From the NCBI GenBank assembly GCA_016648135.1, contig JADDOH010001551.1, forward strand, positions 50,950 through 114,949: 64,000 nucleotides of DNA. Reading direction: 5' to 3'. Of this stretch, positions 10,305 to 22,031 are shown piece by piece. The DNA is from Agrypnia vestita. Lineage: Eukaryota; Arthropoda; Insecta; Trichoptera; Phryganeidae. A model generated the notes under the pieces. The model made no database searches. It saw only the letters and a program-made list of their open reading frames with translations, and was not told where the DNA came from. How positions within the stretch are numbered: position 1 is the stretch's first letter; every line of letters begins with the position of its first letter. A program made the position numbers and the translations under genes.

Positions 10305-10939
10305 TTTTAACTATGAAAATTGTTGTGAGCATAAATCATGTCATATTCCTTCTACGTATATACTCAATTTCAAATTAAGTTTATCATATTAAAGTTTAAA
10401 TTGAATAATATATCTTCTCCGCTCTATTAGCACGCTGATAATAAATATACTTAGCATTACGGCCATTTTCCATATTCCAATGATTAATCTGTATAAGGTT
10501 TCATGCCGACTGCCATCTGCCATACGATTGGTCGACATTTCCCAAGTGGGAAACTCAGTAGGATTTAAATTACAGCATAACTACCCTTCACCGGAAGCAA
10601 TCTTAATCATGATATATGAGCGAGACCGAGAGTTACGCCACTTTAAACGTTTTAAGGGTTGATGTGACATTTGATACTTTGTGTTTAGGGTTTCATTACG
10701 TCACACTTTTCGTAAAAAATATATTTACATACATACGTCATTAATCAATTCATCGGTAAATAAGAATTTAATAAATATGTATTGAGCAAGTCTACCGGCG
10801 GACAAAGAGGTCGCATTTCGAGTCAAGGCTTTTAGTGTTTCCTAAAACACATCCATAAATTAGACGACCTCGTATTCAAACACAAATTCTCAAGCACAAG
10901 TTCACTACTACATATTTTATTTTTAAATTTATCATAATA
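10305..10939. other. No feature recognised
   Basis: A+T-rich. The 60-codon + ORF at 10480-10662 has no recognisable motif and is not called. Confidence 0.5.
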
Positions 10940-11363
10940 CTAGTTGTAACCCTTCAAAAATGACGGTTCTTAAAGAATAAGTAATTAGGTAGGTACCTAC
11001 TTATTTATAGCCGACATCCATGCAATAGTAATAATAACTTTTATCAAAATATTTGAACTTTTTTTTTATATTGCCCCTGCCGGCGAATAGGTGGAACACG
11101 AAATGGTTCGGCGTCGTTGCCAAGTCCTATATGTACTGTATTTTTGGCGGGTAATGCAGGCTCAGCGATGGCAACATCGCTATCGTTGCCGCCTTGGGGT
11201 TTGCTGACCCGAAGTCCCAAATCCGGCCGTTTAATTTGTTCTTTTAGCCGTGAGTTTGAATGAAATTACGGACGTTACACGAAGTTACGGGAACAGACAG
11301 ACAGACGGACGGAGGGACGGACAGATGGGCAGAAGGACAGACAACGAAATTATTGTGTTTGAT
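10940..11363 (+). mobile_element. SINE family S, long copy
   Basis: The head ctagttgtaacccttcaaaa and the following acttatttatagccgacatc match 4653-4780. The middle is G+C-rich (gcccctgccggcgaatagg, ggcgtcgttgccaagtccta, tcgttgccgccttggggttt). The tail reads agccgtgagtttgaatgaaa, ggacgttacacgaagttacg, then (cagacag)n and acaacgaaattattgtgttt. The B-box position is degenerate here (gacccgaagtccc). Confidence 0.65.
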
Positions 11364-11799
11364 CATATTTTACTGGTCGTATTAAAAAAATATATATGAT
11401 AAATAAAATTTGTATCTATTATTACACTAAAATAAAAAATTAAATAAATGTATGGTCCCAATAGAACTGTTGATTATACATATACCTGTCACGAAATAAA
11501 TTTTTCATTTCTGTCTCATACATACGGGGTATAGCAAAAAATGGCTCGTATGCAATTGTTGAAAATAGTGTTAAGTGTTCGAAAATGGTTGAAAGGTTAA
11601 CAGTGGTAAATTTTACCATTGATATCTGCTCTTGAAAATATTTTTCTATACCTAAGAACCATTATACCAATTTTAAAACAATCAATCCGAATTTTAGAAT
11701 CAGTTACAAAAATGTTATATTTATTTCAATTTTGTCTATTGCTTAGAGGCGGTCTTGTTTCTGTACTCTTCTAAATATTCTGTACACAAAAATTCTCTG
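11364..11799. other. No feature recognised
   Basis: A+T-rich, no open frame of note. Confidence 0.5.
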
Positions 11800-12110
11800 A
11801 ATGATAGAATTAATCTTATTTAAATTATGCATATAAGATGTATGTTTGGCATCACACGAAGAGACAAGAAAAGTAACTCGTAGACAAGAGAAGAGATTGG
11901 ATGTAATTTGATGTAATTGAACACGCCAACAAAGTGAAATGGCAAAAAAGTGAGATAGGCAGACCATATCTGTGGGTGAATAATTGCAGTCATCAGTCAA
12001 TCGAATCGAGAGACCAAGAGGTCGTCCTACAGGATAGATGAAATAAATTTCATTGAAATAACAATAGACAGAAGAGAGGAAGCCAGTTCAGGAGACCTAG
12101 ATCTATTAAC
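11800..12110 (+). pseudogene. Decayed non-LTR retrotransposon ORF tail
   Basis: On +, broken frames read MYVWHHTKRQEK, then VIEHANKVKWQ, then a charged stretch ending VVLQD. This resembles the C-terminal region downstream of the reverse transcriptase in many insect non-LTR elements, where a TR-D-R-...-V-x-E-A-x-K-x-KWQ segment is usual. Stops interrupt it and the usual WAGH motif is lost. The 85-codon minus-strand ORF over the same bases is a shadow. Confidence 0.5.
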
Positions 12111-12172
12111 GTGTAAAAAACCGCTAATAATGATAAATCTAATCCACATTACTATGATAATTATTTACTTAC

Positions 12173-12297
12173 CTCTGCCTTTGTGTAAATCCTACATACG
12201 AAACATAGGCAGCGTGCAACAATGGGGTAATTGAAAATCCTTTCAAGAGAAATCAACTGGTACCCAACTATTCTCCTGACGAAGTCAGTCCCAGCAT
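12173..12297 (-). CDS. Candidate internal exon, product unknown
   Basis: On the minus strand the acceptor AAATTTGCAG ends at 12298 and a near-perfect donor, GAG|GTAAGT, begins at 12172. The 125-bp exon is open in only one frame, for 41 codons: AGTDFVRRIVGYQLISLERI, then FNYPIVARCLCFVCRIYTKA and E. Two bases (AT) precede the frame. They complete a GAT (Asp) codon with the single G left over by the candidate exon at 12772-12812. G+C is about 44%, above the flanks. The phase match, both splice consensus sites and the composition support a real minus-strand gene. I do not recognise the protein. Confidence 0.5.
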
Positions 12298-12771
12298 CTG
12301 CAAATTTAATATAAAATAATGTTTAGGCGTTTTGGAAAAAGGACAACTTTAAACGATTTTAAAGATGTAATAAATAAATGTATTGCATATTTTCTTTGCA
12401 ACTGCACGACATTAATAAAAACACAAAAACATATAGAATACAACTCAAAATATATATTTATATTGTTGACGGAATTGGCGTTTTCATTCTAGAGAATCAT
12501 AATGATAGATTATTAAAAATATTTTAAAAGTAGTCAGTTTGTCTTCACTTGTCGGTCAGAAATTCTGATTTTCTCGAAACTAGTAGTGAAAAAATAAAAT
12601 ATTTTTTTTACAAACTCAACTAGTGATACCATAGAAAATATAATTAAATATTTTTAATTATCTACTATTTAAATATATATTTTATAAAAATATTTGCCTA
12701 TTATCATGTGAGATATTAGTGTAATTTTAAGGTTAATTAATTAATAACCAAAATAAAATGTTATTACTTAC
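12298..12771 (-). other. Candidate intron between minus-strand exons
   Basis: 474 bp, A+T-rich, beginning GTAAGT and ending GCAG when read on minus. No repeat noticed. Confidence 0.4.
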
Positions 12772-12812
12772 CGATTTCTGATACCACATCCAACTTATGA
12801 GAATGGTTTGCC
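12772..12812 (-). CDS. Candidate 41-bp internal exon, product unknown
   Basis: Read on minus, the acceptor ATTATGTTCAG ends at 12813 and the donor TCG|GTAAGT starts at 12771. One frame is open, ANHSHKLDVVSEI, leaving one G that combines with the AT at the start of the next exon (12297) to give Asp. Being so short it is weak evidence alone. Its phase agreement with 12173-12297 is what raises it. Confidence 0.4.
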
Positions 12813-13923
12813 CTGAACATAATTGAATATTAAGTATAAAACTAAGAGAAATACAAATCAGGCTTGGATTCGAATTTGTGACTAAGCCTTTGTAATGATA
12901 TAATTTTTTTTTCGTCGGGTCACTGTTAACACATGTTTTTAAAGGATTCGCGAGTCAAAACAACACATTTTTAAATTTCTCGTCTACCCACATGAACGGT
13001 ACATTTTGCATAGATGCTAAAACGTCAAAGATATTCATTCATAAACAAAAATAAGAGAAATCTATGATCTAATCGAAACTCATAATAAAATAAATCTATG
13101 ATATCCTATGTATATCTGGTCGTGAGTAATATTTTACCATTATTTATTATTTTAAACAATCAACCAAAGGGAATCTGCACTATTAAGACACTTTTTCCGC
13201 ATTAAGAAATATGATTTCTTACAACTCATTATTTATTTATTTATTATCAGTATACGCCCTAATTTGGGCTCTTTTATCACAAAAAATGATCTATGTACAA
13301 AGGAATAACATGTCAAAAATGAAATAATATTAACAATATAAATACAAAAAGTCATAAGACAATTCGATAAGTAATATGTAAAAAGTAGTAAAAAATAAAA
13401 TAAAATACAATATGTAAACAGCAGAATTAAAAGAAGAATATGTTTAAAAAATTTAAAAAATTAATAAGATAAATACAGCAAATAAAAAATCACATGTATA
13501 GGGAAACTATTAAATAGAAGATGTGTAAATTTTTTTATGTAGATACCTGGAATAAAAGATGAGTATAAAATTAATGATAAATGGTAGCCAAGGTATCGGT
13601 GAAAGATTATCACAAGATAAAATTGAACATCTTCTATATTATGGTTGCCAACTTTCGATAAAATCTACACTATAAAGAATATTTTAAATTATATTTATAG
13701 TGCGGTTTACCAATTGGCTATGTGCATCGAAACGTGTAGCAATCCGGCATAGACTAACAACATATCTATATTAAAATTGCTCCAAGAGCGCTGTATGCAG
13801 TGCGCACGTTGCCTTCCAGTTTCTAAAAACTACTAATCTTATGAAAAAATTTTAAAAACTCGACACGTACGAATTATTTTAAAATATATTTAGACGCTAT
13901 TTAACGTGTTTGAGTATGTTTTT
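12813..13923. other. A+T-rich DNA
   Basis: No gene recognised. A (TTTA)n-flanked segment at 13236-13300 (atttatttatttattatcag) has the look of a retroelement 3' end on the minus strand, but nothing else supports it. Confidence 0.45.
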
Positions 13924-14248
13924 ACTCCCTTTCTTTTAATTCTTGGCGTCTGATTGCTTGCTTGTCTGACGAAAAAATTTTGGATCAATTTTTAACCCTT
14001 TTCCCGTGATCCAATCGAGCTGAAACTATGCAAGCAGACTTGTGACGACGATCAAGATGATCTATCAAATTTTCGTTAAAAAAATAAATAATTATAGTAT
14101 AATATTGGATTTTTCAAATTTTTAATGTTTTTTTCATACAACTAAGTAATTTGTATGAAAAGACTCCGACGTATCTGGTAGACACAAAATACGAAAATAA
14201 GAAAGGGAGTATTGTAAAAACTTAGGTTTTATGGGTTAGTTTTTTTTG
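13924..14248 (+). mobile_element. ACTCCCTTT-TIR element, copy B (short)
   Basis: Starts actccctttcttttaattct and ends gaaagggagt at 14210, followed by the shared flank aaaacttaggttttatgggt. It retains the conserved interior ctgattgcttgcttgtctga, cccttttcccgtgatccaat, gatctatcaaattttcgtta. Shorter than copy A because it lacks the inserted MITE and part of the right half. Confidence 0.75.
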
Positions 14249-14266
14249 TGTTTTAGAAGCGGTTAG

Positions 14267-14434
14267 AAAAGCTTTTATCTAAATCATGTCTATATAGTCG
14301 CCCATGGGGCCAAGCAGCAAGCAAATAGCAATGGACGTGTTGCTGTCATTTTAGATCGCGAAGCCGCCGCAGGCGATGGGCGACTGCCAATTGCAGATAC
14401 CACTATTGGGCACTATCTGCCGCGCAGAGGCTAG
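14267..14434 (+). other. G+C-rich coding-like island, unassigned
   Basis: One + frame is open for 55 codons without needing an ATG. It includes VAHGAKQQANSNGRVAVILD and DTTIGHYLPRRG, then a TAG, and the same frame stays open afterwards (YTLPQGLAATADCLMIV). Being G+C-rich, the other frames are also fairly open. A good acceptor-like tract (ttgtgttttag) lies at 14255, but its frame does not fit. It may be a decayed transposon coding segment or a host exon. No family was recognised. Confidence 0.35.
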
Positions 14435-15395
14435 TATACCCTCCCGCAGGGCCTAGCAGCAACAGCTGATTGCTTAATGATTGTTTAATGGTTGACACCA
14501 AGGTATCTTTTAATATATTGCACATTTTATTTCACCGTTTATACATTGTATTACCTATAGCACGGAACCTTCATGACATCAAGCTTATTGTTGAATTTCC
14601 TTCACCGATTCTAAAACATGCATTACAATACATGGCTCAGTAACACAAAAAACTATCAACAAATTTTGAAGAAATAGATCAATGTGTGATTTTCAGATTA
14701 AGGATTAGTTAATTAATTTTTAGGTAAGTGAAAATAAAAGTAAGAAGAAACTTAAACACCAACCGATGTGTAATTGGCATTATCTCTTTTGAATCTATAA
14801 TTTTATTGTTTTTTATCTTCAAACTCATGTGGTACACTTTCTTATTTTTTGTCCTACAGTTCTTGGAAAATGTTGTAGTAATATTTTGAATAGAACTGTT
14901 TTTTCTCAATAAAACTGCATACTTTATTTCAAAAGCATAGATTTTCATATTATCCATTAGCATTAGTCAATAATACAATATATTAATTTTATGTTAAAAA
15001 AATTCCAGTCACATTAAAATAATTATATAATTCTGAATAAAAAATCTTAGATATTAGTATTTAAATATTTGGACACCATTACATTTTTAATTTTTTTTTT
15101 ATACGACAAAGTTTTGATATGGTAATGTTTTAACAAAAATACTTTTTATTTGTAGCATTCACCAAAACCTTAAACAAATAGACGAAGTAGTTGGAAATTA
15201 CCGTCAAAAAATGGTGCCGTGTTAAACATAGATAAAAATTTGACGTGTGTACAGATGTCTTCATTCACGAAGCTACCGAGCGTGAATTTAGCCGAATTAC
15301 TGCGAATCACCAAGGCACGTACATGTTTTTTTACTTTTGCCCTAGTTGTCTACAAGTGTATTATAATGGTTTATTCGATGTTGTTTACTTTAATA
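14435..15395. other. A+T-rich DNA, no gene recognised
   Basis: ORFs of 66-84 codons occur on both strands (14709-14963 on minus, 15219-15452 on +), but they are low-complexity or overlap the SINE at 15396 and lack recognisable motifs. Confidence 0.5.
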
Positions 15396-15594
15396 CTAAC
15401 TGTAACCCATCAAAGACGATGGTACTTTTACGTGTCGGTTCCTAAGGAATAAATATTTATTTATTTATATAAAAATAAGAATAAATACTGTAAAGAAAAA
15501 TAAAACGGAAAAAAAAAGAAAAAAATATTTACTACATGATAAAGAAGTTAGGGACGTAACACAAAGTTACGACGGACTGACATGGACATTAACT
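15396..15594 (+). mobile_element. SINE family S, internally deleted copy
   Basis: The head ctaactgtaacccatcaaag and ggttcctaaggaataaatat are followed by an A-rich stretch, then the tail (agaagttagggacgtaacac, aaagttacgacggactgaca). Same architecture as 9110-9274. Confidence 0.6.
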
Positions 15595-15660
15595 GTTAGA
15601 CCTCCTGAATAAATGGAACCACCTACATATAAGGATTTTTAAAATGTTTTAATATTTCAG

Positions 15661-15765
15661 GTAATCTGTAGATTTCATGGATTTAGAAAATATAATGCTA
15701 TTTCAATAAATTCGGATTTTATGTCAGTTGATACTGGCAAAATGGATACATTAACTTTCAGATAG
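15661..15765 (+). other. Weak candidate terminal exon
   Basis: A pyrimidine-rich acceptor (ttttaatatttcag) is followed by 34 open codons, starting VICRFHGFRKYNAISINSDF and ending at TAG (15763-15765). G+C is no higher than background, and a run of this length is expected by chance in some frame. Recorded only as a target for transcript checking. Confidence 0.2.
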
Positions 15766-16059
15766 GTTATGAAAGATTTTATTAATTATTGTCATAAATA
15801 GTGTGTAATTGCGAATATTGCCTCTTATTTATTGAGTTCATATATTAGTAATACGTATGATGCAAATTTCGTAAAATTTCAATGAACATATTTAAATCTT
15901 GACCAGGAAACTTAGTGTATAATAATATAATATTTAAATTACGGTAAAATATAATAATCTAAATAAAATGATACTAATTGAGATAGGAATAAAATGAGAA
16001 ATATGTGTATTTTGATTTATTTTGTAGAAATTCTACTTAAGAACAGCTTACTTTAAAAT

Positions 16060-16622
16060 GACCTGGTGCACATGTACAGATATAATGTAATGGATTTTGC
16101 AGACGCAAACTCCCGGAGCTCTTTTCAGATTTCGATCAAACTTGTTTGAAAAACTGAAATTGTACATATTTCAGCTAAGTTTGTTAACCAACCTGGTCCT
16201 CTTAACCTGATTTAAAAAGGAAAATTTTTAGAAATTCGTTACTCCGTAATCTATAATAAAGTTTGCTTTAAATGTAGAAGTTAATCTCCGAAAATACTCA
16301 TCCGATTTCAAAAATTCTTTCAGAGTGGACATAAGCTATACATTATCCCTTTAAAATAAAAGGGCTTTTCGTGGTGACCTATATTACAACAAGTCGACAA
16401 AAAAATGGTCCAGCAATGCGTTTTTTACGAATGCTGCCTTAACGGAAAGATATATATATATATATATATATACATGATTAAAAACTTTTTATAGAGAAGT
16501 TGTAGAACTCAAGAAGTCCGAGACTACGTATATCTATATGTTAAGGTTTATACACAAATTGATAAAATAAGACTAAAAGTTACTAAAAATCTACGCGTGC
16601 GAAGCCGCGCGGGTAAGCTAGT
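16060..16622. repeat. Dispersed repeat with CTAGCTTACCCGCG end
   Basis: The right end reads ctacgcgtgcgaagccgcgc followed by gggtaagctag. This resembles the CTAG + CCCG-GAAGCC termini of other repeats in this window. An (AT)n microsatellite lies at 16450-16473. The left boundary is uncertain; the interior (cgaaaatactcatccgattt, attctttcagagtggacata) has the feel of a moderately repeated element, but only one copy is present here. Confidence 0.4.
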
Positions 16623-18658
16623 AAAGGGCAAAAAACACACATTCGTTCACAGAAATCTGATTATTGTGCCCAGTACCGGGAGAAATATCTTACTATTTCT
16701 AATTAGTATTGTTTATCTCTACCAAAAGTTGAAGTCGAATGTCAAACATGATATTGGGTTTGGCCCATTTTAGAACGTAACTGGGAGTACGCCTTAACAC
16801 AACTCTTAATATTCAATATCTAATATCTTTGAGCTCCCGATGTCAAAGTACATTAATGAACTCGAAAATCCTAGTACTAGAAAATGGTCGGAACATTAAT
16901 CAAAAGTTCACAGCGGATTTGAAAATCGTGAAAGGCGTAATAAATCTCGAGATAATTTCAATTCATATTTTATCTCAGTTAAATTTCCAAACCATTAACA
17001 TTTATATAAAAACTGATATTGAAATCAAGAATAATCTTTATGAATATAAAAATCGAAGGAGTATAATTATCACTTTCCTGGATATATGTAAACATCGCGC
17101 ACGTACGCCTATATGTTATGTGCATAATTTACTGGAAAGGAATGAAATATCATAAAAATTGTTTTTGACATTCTAAAAATATTTTTATTAAAAAACTATT
17201 TGTAAAGCGTTGTACCTTCCTAGGTTGTGTAATACGAATGAAAATGACGTATTACAATTTTAAAACTTTATTTGTTTTGACAGTACGGGGCTACACTATA
17301 CCACATAATTTCTACCTACATTTTTTGGCTGTTGTTAAGGCTCATATTAAACGACTTTTCGTTAATTTTTTTTTGAAAAAAACATACAATGGTCGCTTTA
17401 TATCTATTTCCGTGGAGCTCGTCCTCCATGACTGACATGCATCATTCCACGGTGAACGTTTGTTCGAGACAGAAAAGAAGATCATGTACTTATTTAGAAA
17501 TGAAATGTCTACTATGCAGCTTATATTTTCTTTAACAAAGAAATATCCCGGATTTTTATTTGTCACCTTGAAAGTATTTTGAATATTGTCAAGAATACAC
17601 GCACGGAGTTGAAGTTTCATCACGAATGACTATGTGACGATCTCACTAGATGAATGCCTGTCAATAATTACTGTAAAAATCGGAGGTGTTTTCATATTTA
17701 CATAAAATAGTTGATAGTACCTTCTGGCAACAAATTAAATTATTATTGAACAATTGGAAAGTAGGTACCTACATAAGTTAAATACGCAAAGCTCAGTTGA
17801 TTATTATTTTTTAAATTGAACTAAATAAGTAGAACTAAAAAAACGAGTGTGTTTTTATTTTCATATGTGTGTTTTTTTATGGTCATGTACGGGAAACAGC
17901 TTAATGATATTAAATATATGAGAAGATTTACGGATTTGGAAGAAATGAAATTTGTATGGATAACCATATGAGACGTTTAATTATATTCATGGGTATGCGA
18001 CAAGTTGCCATAACTTTAGATATTGTATGTTGAGTGTGCCCTGGCATTGAGTGTGTCTGTTCATATTTAGCAACATTGTCATCTATTGTCTTCAAGTCTC
18101 AAAAAGAAACCACGATAGCCGTCTATGGTGTTTTATCATCCCATATATGATATTGAATATCGGGCGCGTAAGAAAGCCCTATGGTACACCTGCTAATTTC
18201 AAGTAATACCGCATGTTTCCGATTTAGCTTGGCATTGTGCGCGTCTTGTCCACTGTCCTGTCTTGTTGCGTTGGCCGCTTGTAACATTGTATATAAATAT
18301 TTTTGTATTATACAATCCAGATAAATGCAACATTTTTTTATCCTCCTGTAAAGTTGATAAAACGGAGATATCAGATTTGCATGTCAAGCCATCGATATGC
18401 GTTAGATGCGGTAGAGGAGTTGTATACTACTCTGCTTAAAAAATACGTGCGGCTGTAGTGGGCTTGTTGCTCAACTTAGTATAGTCCTTTACGCGCGTTC
18501 TGTACGTGCGCCATCAGTGGAATATATTTTACTATTTATTTATTTATTTATGTCTAATGCCACACAATTACTAAACAGGCATATGGCTTGCGCTTGCAAG
18601 CCATTACTAAATGGTTGACGTACAAACGGCGAGGATTGTTCTCATGTAGAGAGATTAA
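16623..18658. other. A+T-rich DNA, no gene recognised
   Basis: ORFs of 62-108 codons on both strands (for example 16829-17155 on +, 17342-17623 on minus) have no domain or splice support. Confidence 0.5.
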
Positions 18659-18843
18659 GGCCGGCGCCACACTGCGCGGATCATGCATCGCATATCTTCC
18701 GCGGCAGAACACCGCTACATTTCTTCACAGAAAATATGCGCTTATCAAACACACTGCGCAGACGATCAGTCGATCCATTGGCTTTGCCGATTTGACGCGA
18801 CAGAAAATCCGCGATCGAATATCCGCGCGGTGTGGCACCGGCC
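18659..18843. mobile_element. 185-bp GGCCGGCGCCACAC MITE, copy 1
   Basis: Inverted ends: ggccggcgccacactgcgcg at the left; the reverse complement of the right end is ggccggtgccacaccgcgcg. A second copy of identical length lies at 55880-56064 and shares the interior aatatgcgcttatcaaacac and ttgctttgccgatttga-like blocks. Non-coding; the overlapping + ORFs (18588-18931) are artefacts. No clear target duplication. Confidence 0.85.
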
Positions 18844-19647
18844 TAGTACTTACGAGTTACGCTGGAAATGTTCCGCCATATGGTGTCGTGATTGTATGAG
18901 ACGATTACAGTCAAGAGCAAAGGATAATTAAAGTTTATTCCTTCTATAGAACATCTGTTCGCGTACTGATGGTTTTAAAACGAATACATTTTTTTTGCTA
19001 ATTAGACACAAAAAAAATATTTCGAAATGTTAAAAGAATTAAAATTAACATAAGAATTGTTATGGCCCAAAATCAACCTTGTTTTTCAAATGCTATGTAA
19101 ATATAAATGGACACTAATTCTGTGACATTTTTCCTTTCACTTAAATTTTAGTGCACGTATATTCTGTCCCATAAATATATATTTCTTTTTTTTACAAAAT
19201 ACATTCATATTTGATATCTCTTCCATTGAATACCGTTTTTGATTATCAATCATGGTATACGACAATACGAGTACCTACCTTCGCATCATTGGTAACTGTT
19301 TTTCTGGGTACAGTTTTCTGGGAACGGCCATAATAACCTGGGAACACTATTTTTCTTTTGTTTCGTGTTTCTTTGTCTTTCCTGTACAAGATTAACTTGC
19401 TTACTCATAAACAAGGCAAAACATGTTTCCTTACCAGAAACTTACATACATAAGTACTCGTACTATGTGGTCAAGGATTTAATTTACATAAAACCTTTTC
19501 GGATAGTTTGCTTTTCAAAAGAGGTTATCTATAGTACTTACGTTACTTGTTTTTCGCTTAGTTTTTCCATCTTTGGATGTTGGAAGAATACCCACTTATA
19601 TTTTATGGGCTTAAGATAGTTCGGTAAAGTATGTCGGCAGTATATCT
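18844..19647. other. A+T-rich DNA, no gene recognised
   Basis: No feature apart from scattered short ORFs. Confidence 0.5.
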
Positions 19648-19929
19648 TTGATATTCTTTTCAGTCAAAATATTTTTCGCGTTAGTATTTATGTCATTATT
19701 TTACGTAGCCCTTTCCGAAATTTTTTTAAATATTAAAAATACTCATATAGCAATTTCGGAAAAAAAAGATGATAGAGAATTTAAATTTAAAATAATACAC
19801 TATATAAATGAAAACGCAGGTAAAACTTGGTTTCATAAATTTATTAACTCTGTTTCAAAATATATAATTTATTCACAAGATCTTTATAGATATAATAATT
19901 ATTATTTTATTTTTGTAATTTGTATTTAA
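19648..19929 (+). pseudogene. Cathepsin-B propeptide-like relic or exon
   Basis: A 93-codon open frame begins with a hydrophobic leader (VKIFFALVFMSLFYVALSE, from 19663) that looks like a secretory signal peptide whose initiator Met has become Val. Downstream, KIIHYINENAGKTWFHKFIN and then SVSKYI match the pattern of cathepsin-B propeptides: F/I-x-x-x-IN-x(5)-TW-x-x-x-x-F...S-x-x-YI. No mature protease follows and the frame ends in A+T-rich sequence, so this is at most the first exon or a decayed duplicate. Similarity is judged from memory of the family pattern; a search is needed. Confidence 0.35.
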
Positions 19930-20797
19930 AAACACTACATACATAGATAGGTATGTTTTTAAAGATTTTTGGAATTAGAGCTATATATAATGCATCATTA
20001 TATTTCTCTAGCTTATTCCTATTTTTGACGCTTTTCCAATTAAATACAACCAAGCCTCATAATTGTATTTAATTTTATTATACTAAAAATAGAGAAAATA
20101 TTTACCTTTATTACACACTTAATTAATTGAATATAGTAATATTATTGACAACCAACGTACTTGGGAAATCTAATGGCTTTTTATTACTGTATTTTATAAT
20201 ATAATTAATAAGATTGAGATGCATGGGTCTGAAATGTTATATTATATCATTGTGACATTTGTTTCTATATTTTTTTTGACGTGAATCCAATGCTCTCAAA
20301 ACAAACTGTCAATAAAATAGATCAGACTTTAAACGCGTATGTCTGAGAAAGTATTTGACGCAGGTGAAAATTAATAGTTTAATTGGATTGAGGGTAAGAT
20401 TTCTTTAGATTTTATTAGCATGCTCTGCAAAGCAAGTATTGAAGCGCTTTGTTAACTTCGGGACCCCGTGGCATCTTTTTGTCCTATCTAAAGAAAATAA
20501 GTGTTAAGAGCTGTCGTATAAACTCCTTTGCGAGTTTGTAAGATGACGCTTATTTCGTGCCCTGAAATAGAGTTAAAAGTGTGCAAAAATAATACGGTAG
20601 ACTAAGTTTTTAAAAATAAAGTAAACATTTGCCGCAAAATTCGTAGCAGAAATTCAGAAAATTTATGTTTTCTACTCGCCGTCACAGATGGGCTGCGTTG
20701 ACACGCTAGTCTAGCGATAGTATACAAGAATATGTTGTATCTAAATGAAGGCGACACTGTAATAAGTGTCACGGCTTACCGAGTGTAAGATCCTCTT
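19930..20797. other. A+T-rich DNA, no gene recognised
   Basis: No repeat or coding feature noticed. Confidence 0.5.
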
Positions 20798-20983
20798 TCA
20801 CAGCCTTCCATTAATCATGCGAGCCGCACGGGGGCGTGTTGTGCCGGCCCGATAGCGCCAAGCGGTGTCGTGAAATAGTGCTTCTTGTGTGCCAAGAAGC
20901 ACTATTTCCATCCTGGTTCCGTGCAGGTCCGGCGTGCGCGGCCCGGTCGGGCGGAACGCAACGGGCGCGGCGTCATGAATCAA
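20798..20983 (-). other. G+C-rich island with a perfect 16-bp hairpin
   Basis: About 190 bp of CpG-dense DNA in an A+T-rich background. A 61-codon minus-strand ORF spans it, starting MIHDAAPVAFRPTGPRTPDL. Inside, GAAATAGTGCTTCTTG (20872-20887) and its exact reverse complement (20893-20908) are separated by five bases, a very stable hairpin. It could be a small inverted-repeat element, a CpG-rich promoter or a short exon; nothing decides between them. Confidence 0.45.
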
Positions 20984-22031
20984 ACCATAGTAAACATTTC
21001 ACGTGTCGGGAATGAAAATGTTTTGATACATTTCCGAAAATGACACATACGATTCAAAGTAATAAGTGGATTTTTCGCCTCGTCATATATCAACTACATT
21101 TTTCTCACGCAGTCTATCCATCAAAAGAGTACCTACTTTTGATATGTGCCGGAGTAAATAAAGTCTATGATTTGTGTTTGGACACAAAAAGGGAACTGAT
21201 AATTTATATATATATATATTGGAAACCCAGGAATTATTAACTACCCCCAACAGTTTTTTTTTCCTAGTCGGATATGCTAAAAATTGTTTGATAACAAACC
21301 AATAGTTATTTATTATTTATATATTATTTCCTTCTTAAATGAGAATATGATCTCGTTTTCTGTTTCAAAGAGACGTATTTGAGAAAAGTTGCAGGTCTGT
21401 CACGCGCGCAACAGCGGAGAAGCAATGGACATGACGCAGGCATTTTTGTGCCAATAAAAAAAATTAATCACCTCCTTCTGATTTGATTAATTACACCTAC
21501 ATGTTTCGGAAATACCTTTCCTTTATAATGAAAATATTTCCGAAATATGTAGCCGTAATTAGTCAAATAATATAAGTAAATTTATACAAATAACACATTC
21601 AACATTTTTTTTATAGATATATGTCTTTCCAGACTTTTTTTTAGAACATTGTAACTTTTCAAGGTTTATAAAAAACACATCGCTCGACTATTTTCTCATC
21701 GACTTTAGTTGTAAAACATCGAATGAGAAATCGGATGAGTGATTTCGGAAATTACCTCATACACCCAAAAATACAGACATTATGTCTTTATATATAAGTA
21801 TAGATTAGTATAGATAATATATATTTTAATGTCTTACGAGTATTTTGGATTTTTCAATATCAAAAATTACACAAGAATAAACAATAAATGTATGTAGGTA
21901 TTTGCTTATACTGGAAGAAATGTAAAAAAGAGCGTGCACAACATTTAAAAGATATTTTAAATTTTAAAATGAGTCATGGTAATAATTCTGTGGGCAAAAG
22001 GAACAATTGAAGTCATTAAAATCGAGTTTCA
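20984..22031. other. A+T-rich DNA, no gene recognised
   Basis: Contains a short (TA)n at 21206-21220 and, at 21463-21482, a fragment (ttaatcacctccttctga) of the tandem unit found at 22032. Confidence 0.5.

Noticed and set aside
15661..15765. Open frame after a good acceptor
   Set aside because: Kept only as a weak candidate: length, composition and missing donor are all compatible with chance.
16450..16473. (TA)n microsatellite as a mariner footprint
   Set aside because: No residual mariner end sequence beside it; simple repeats of this kind are common.
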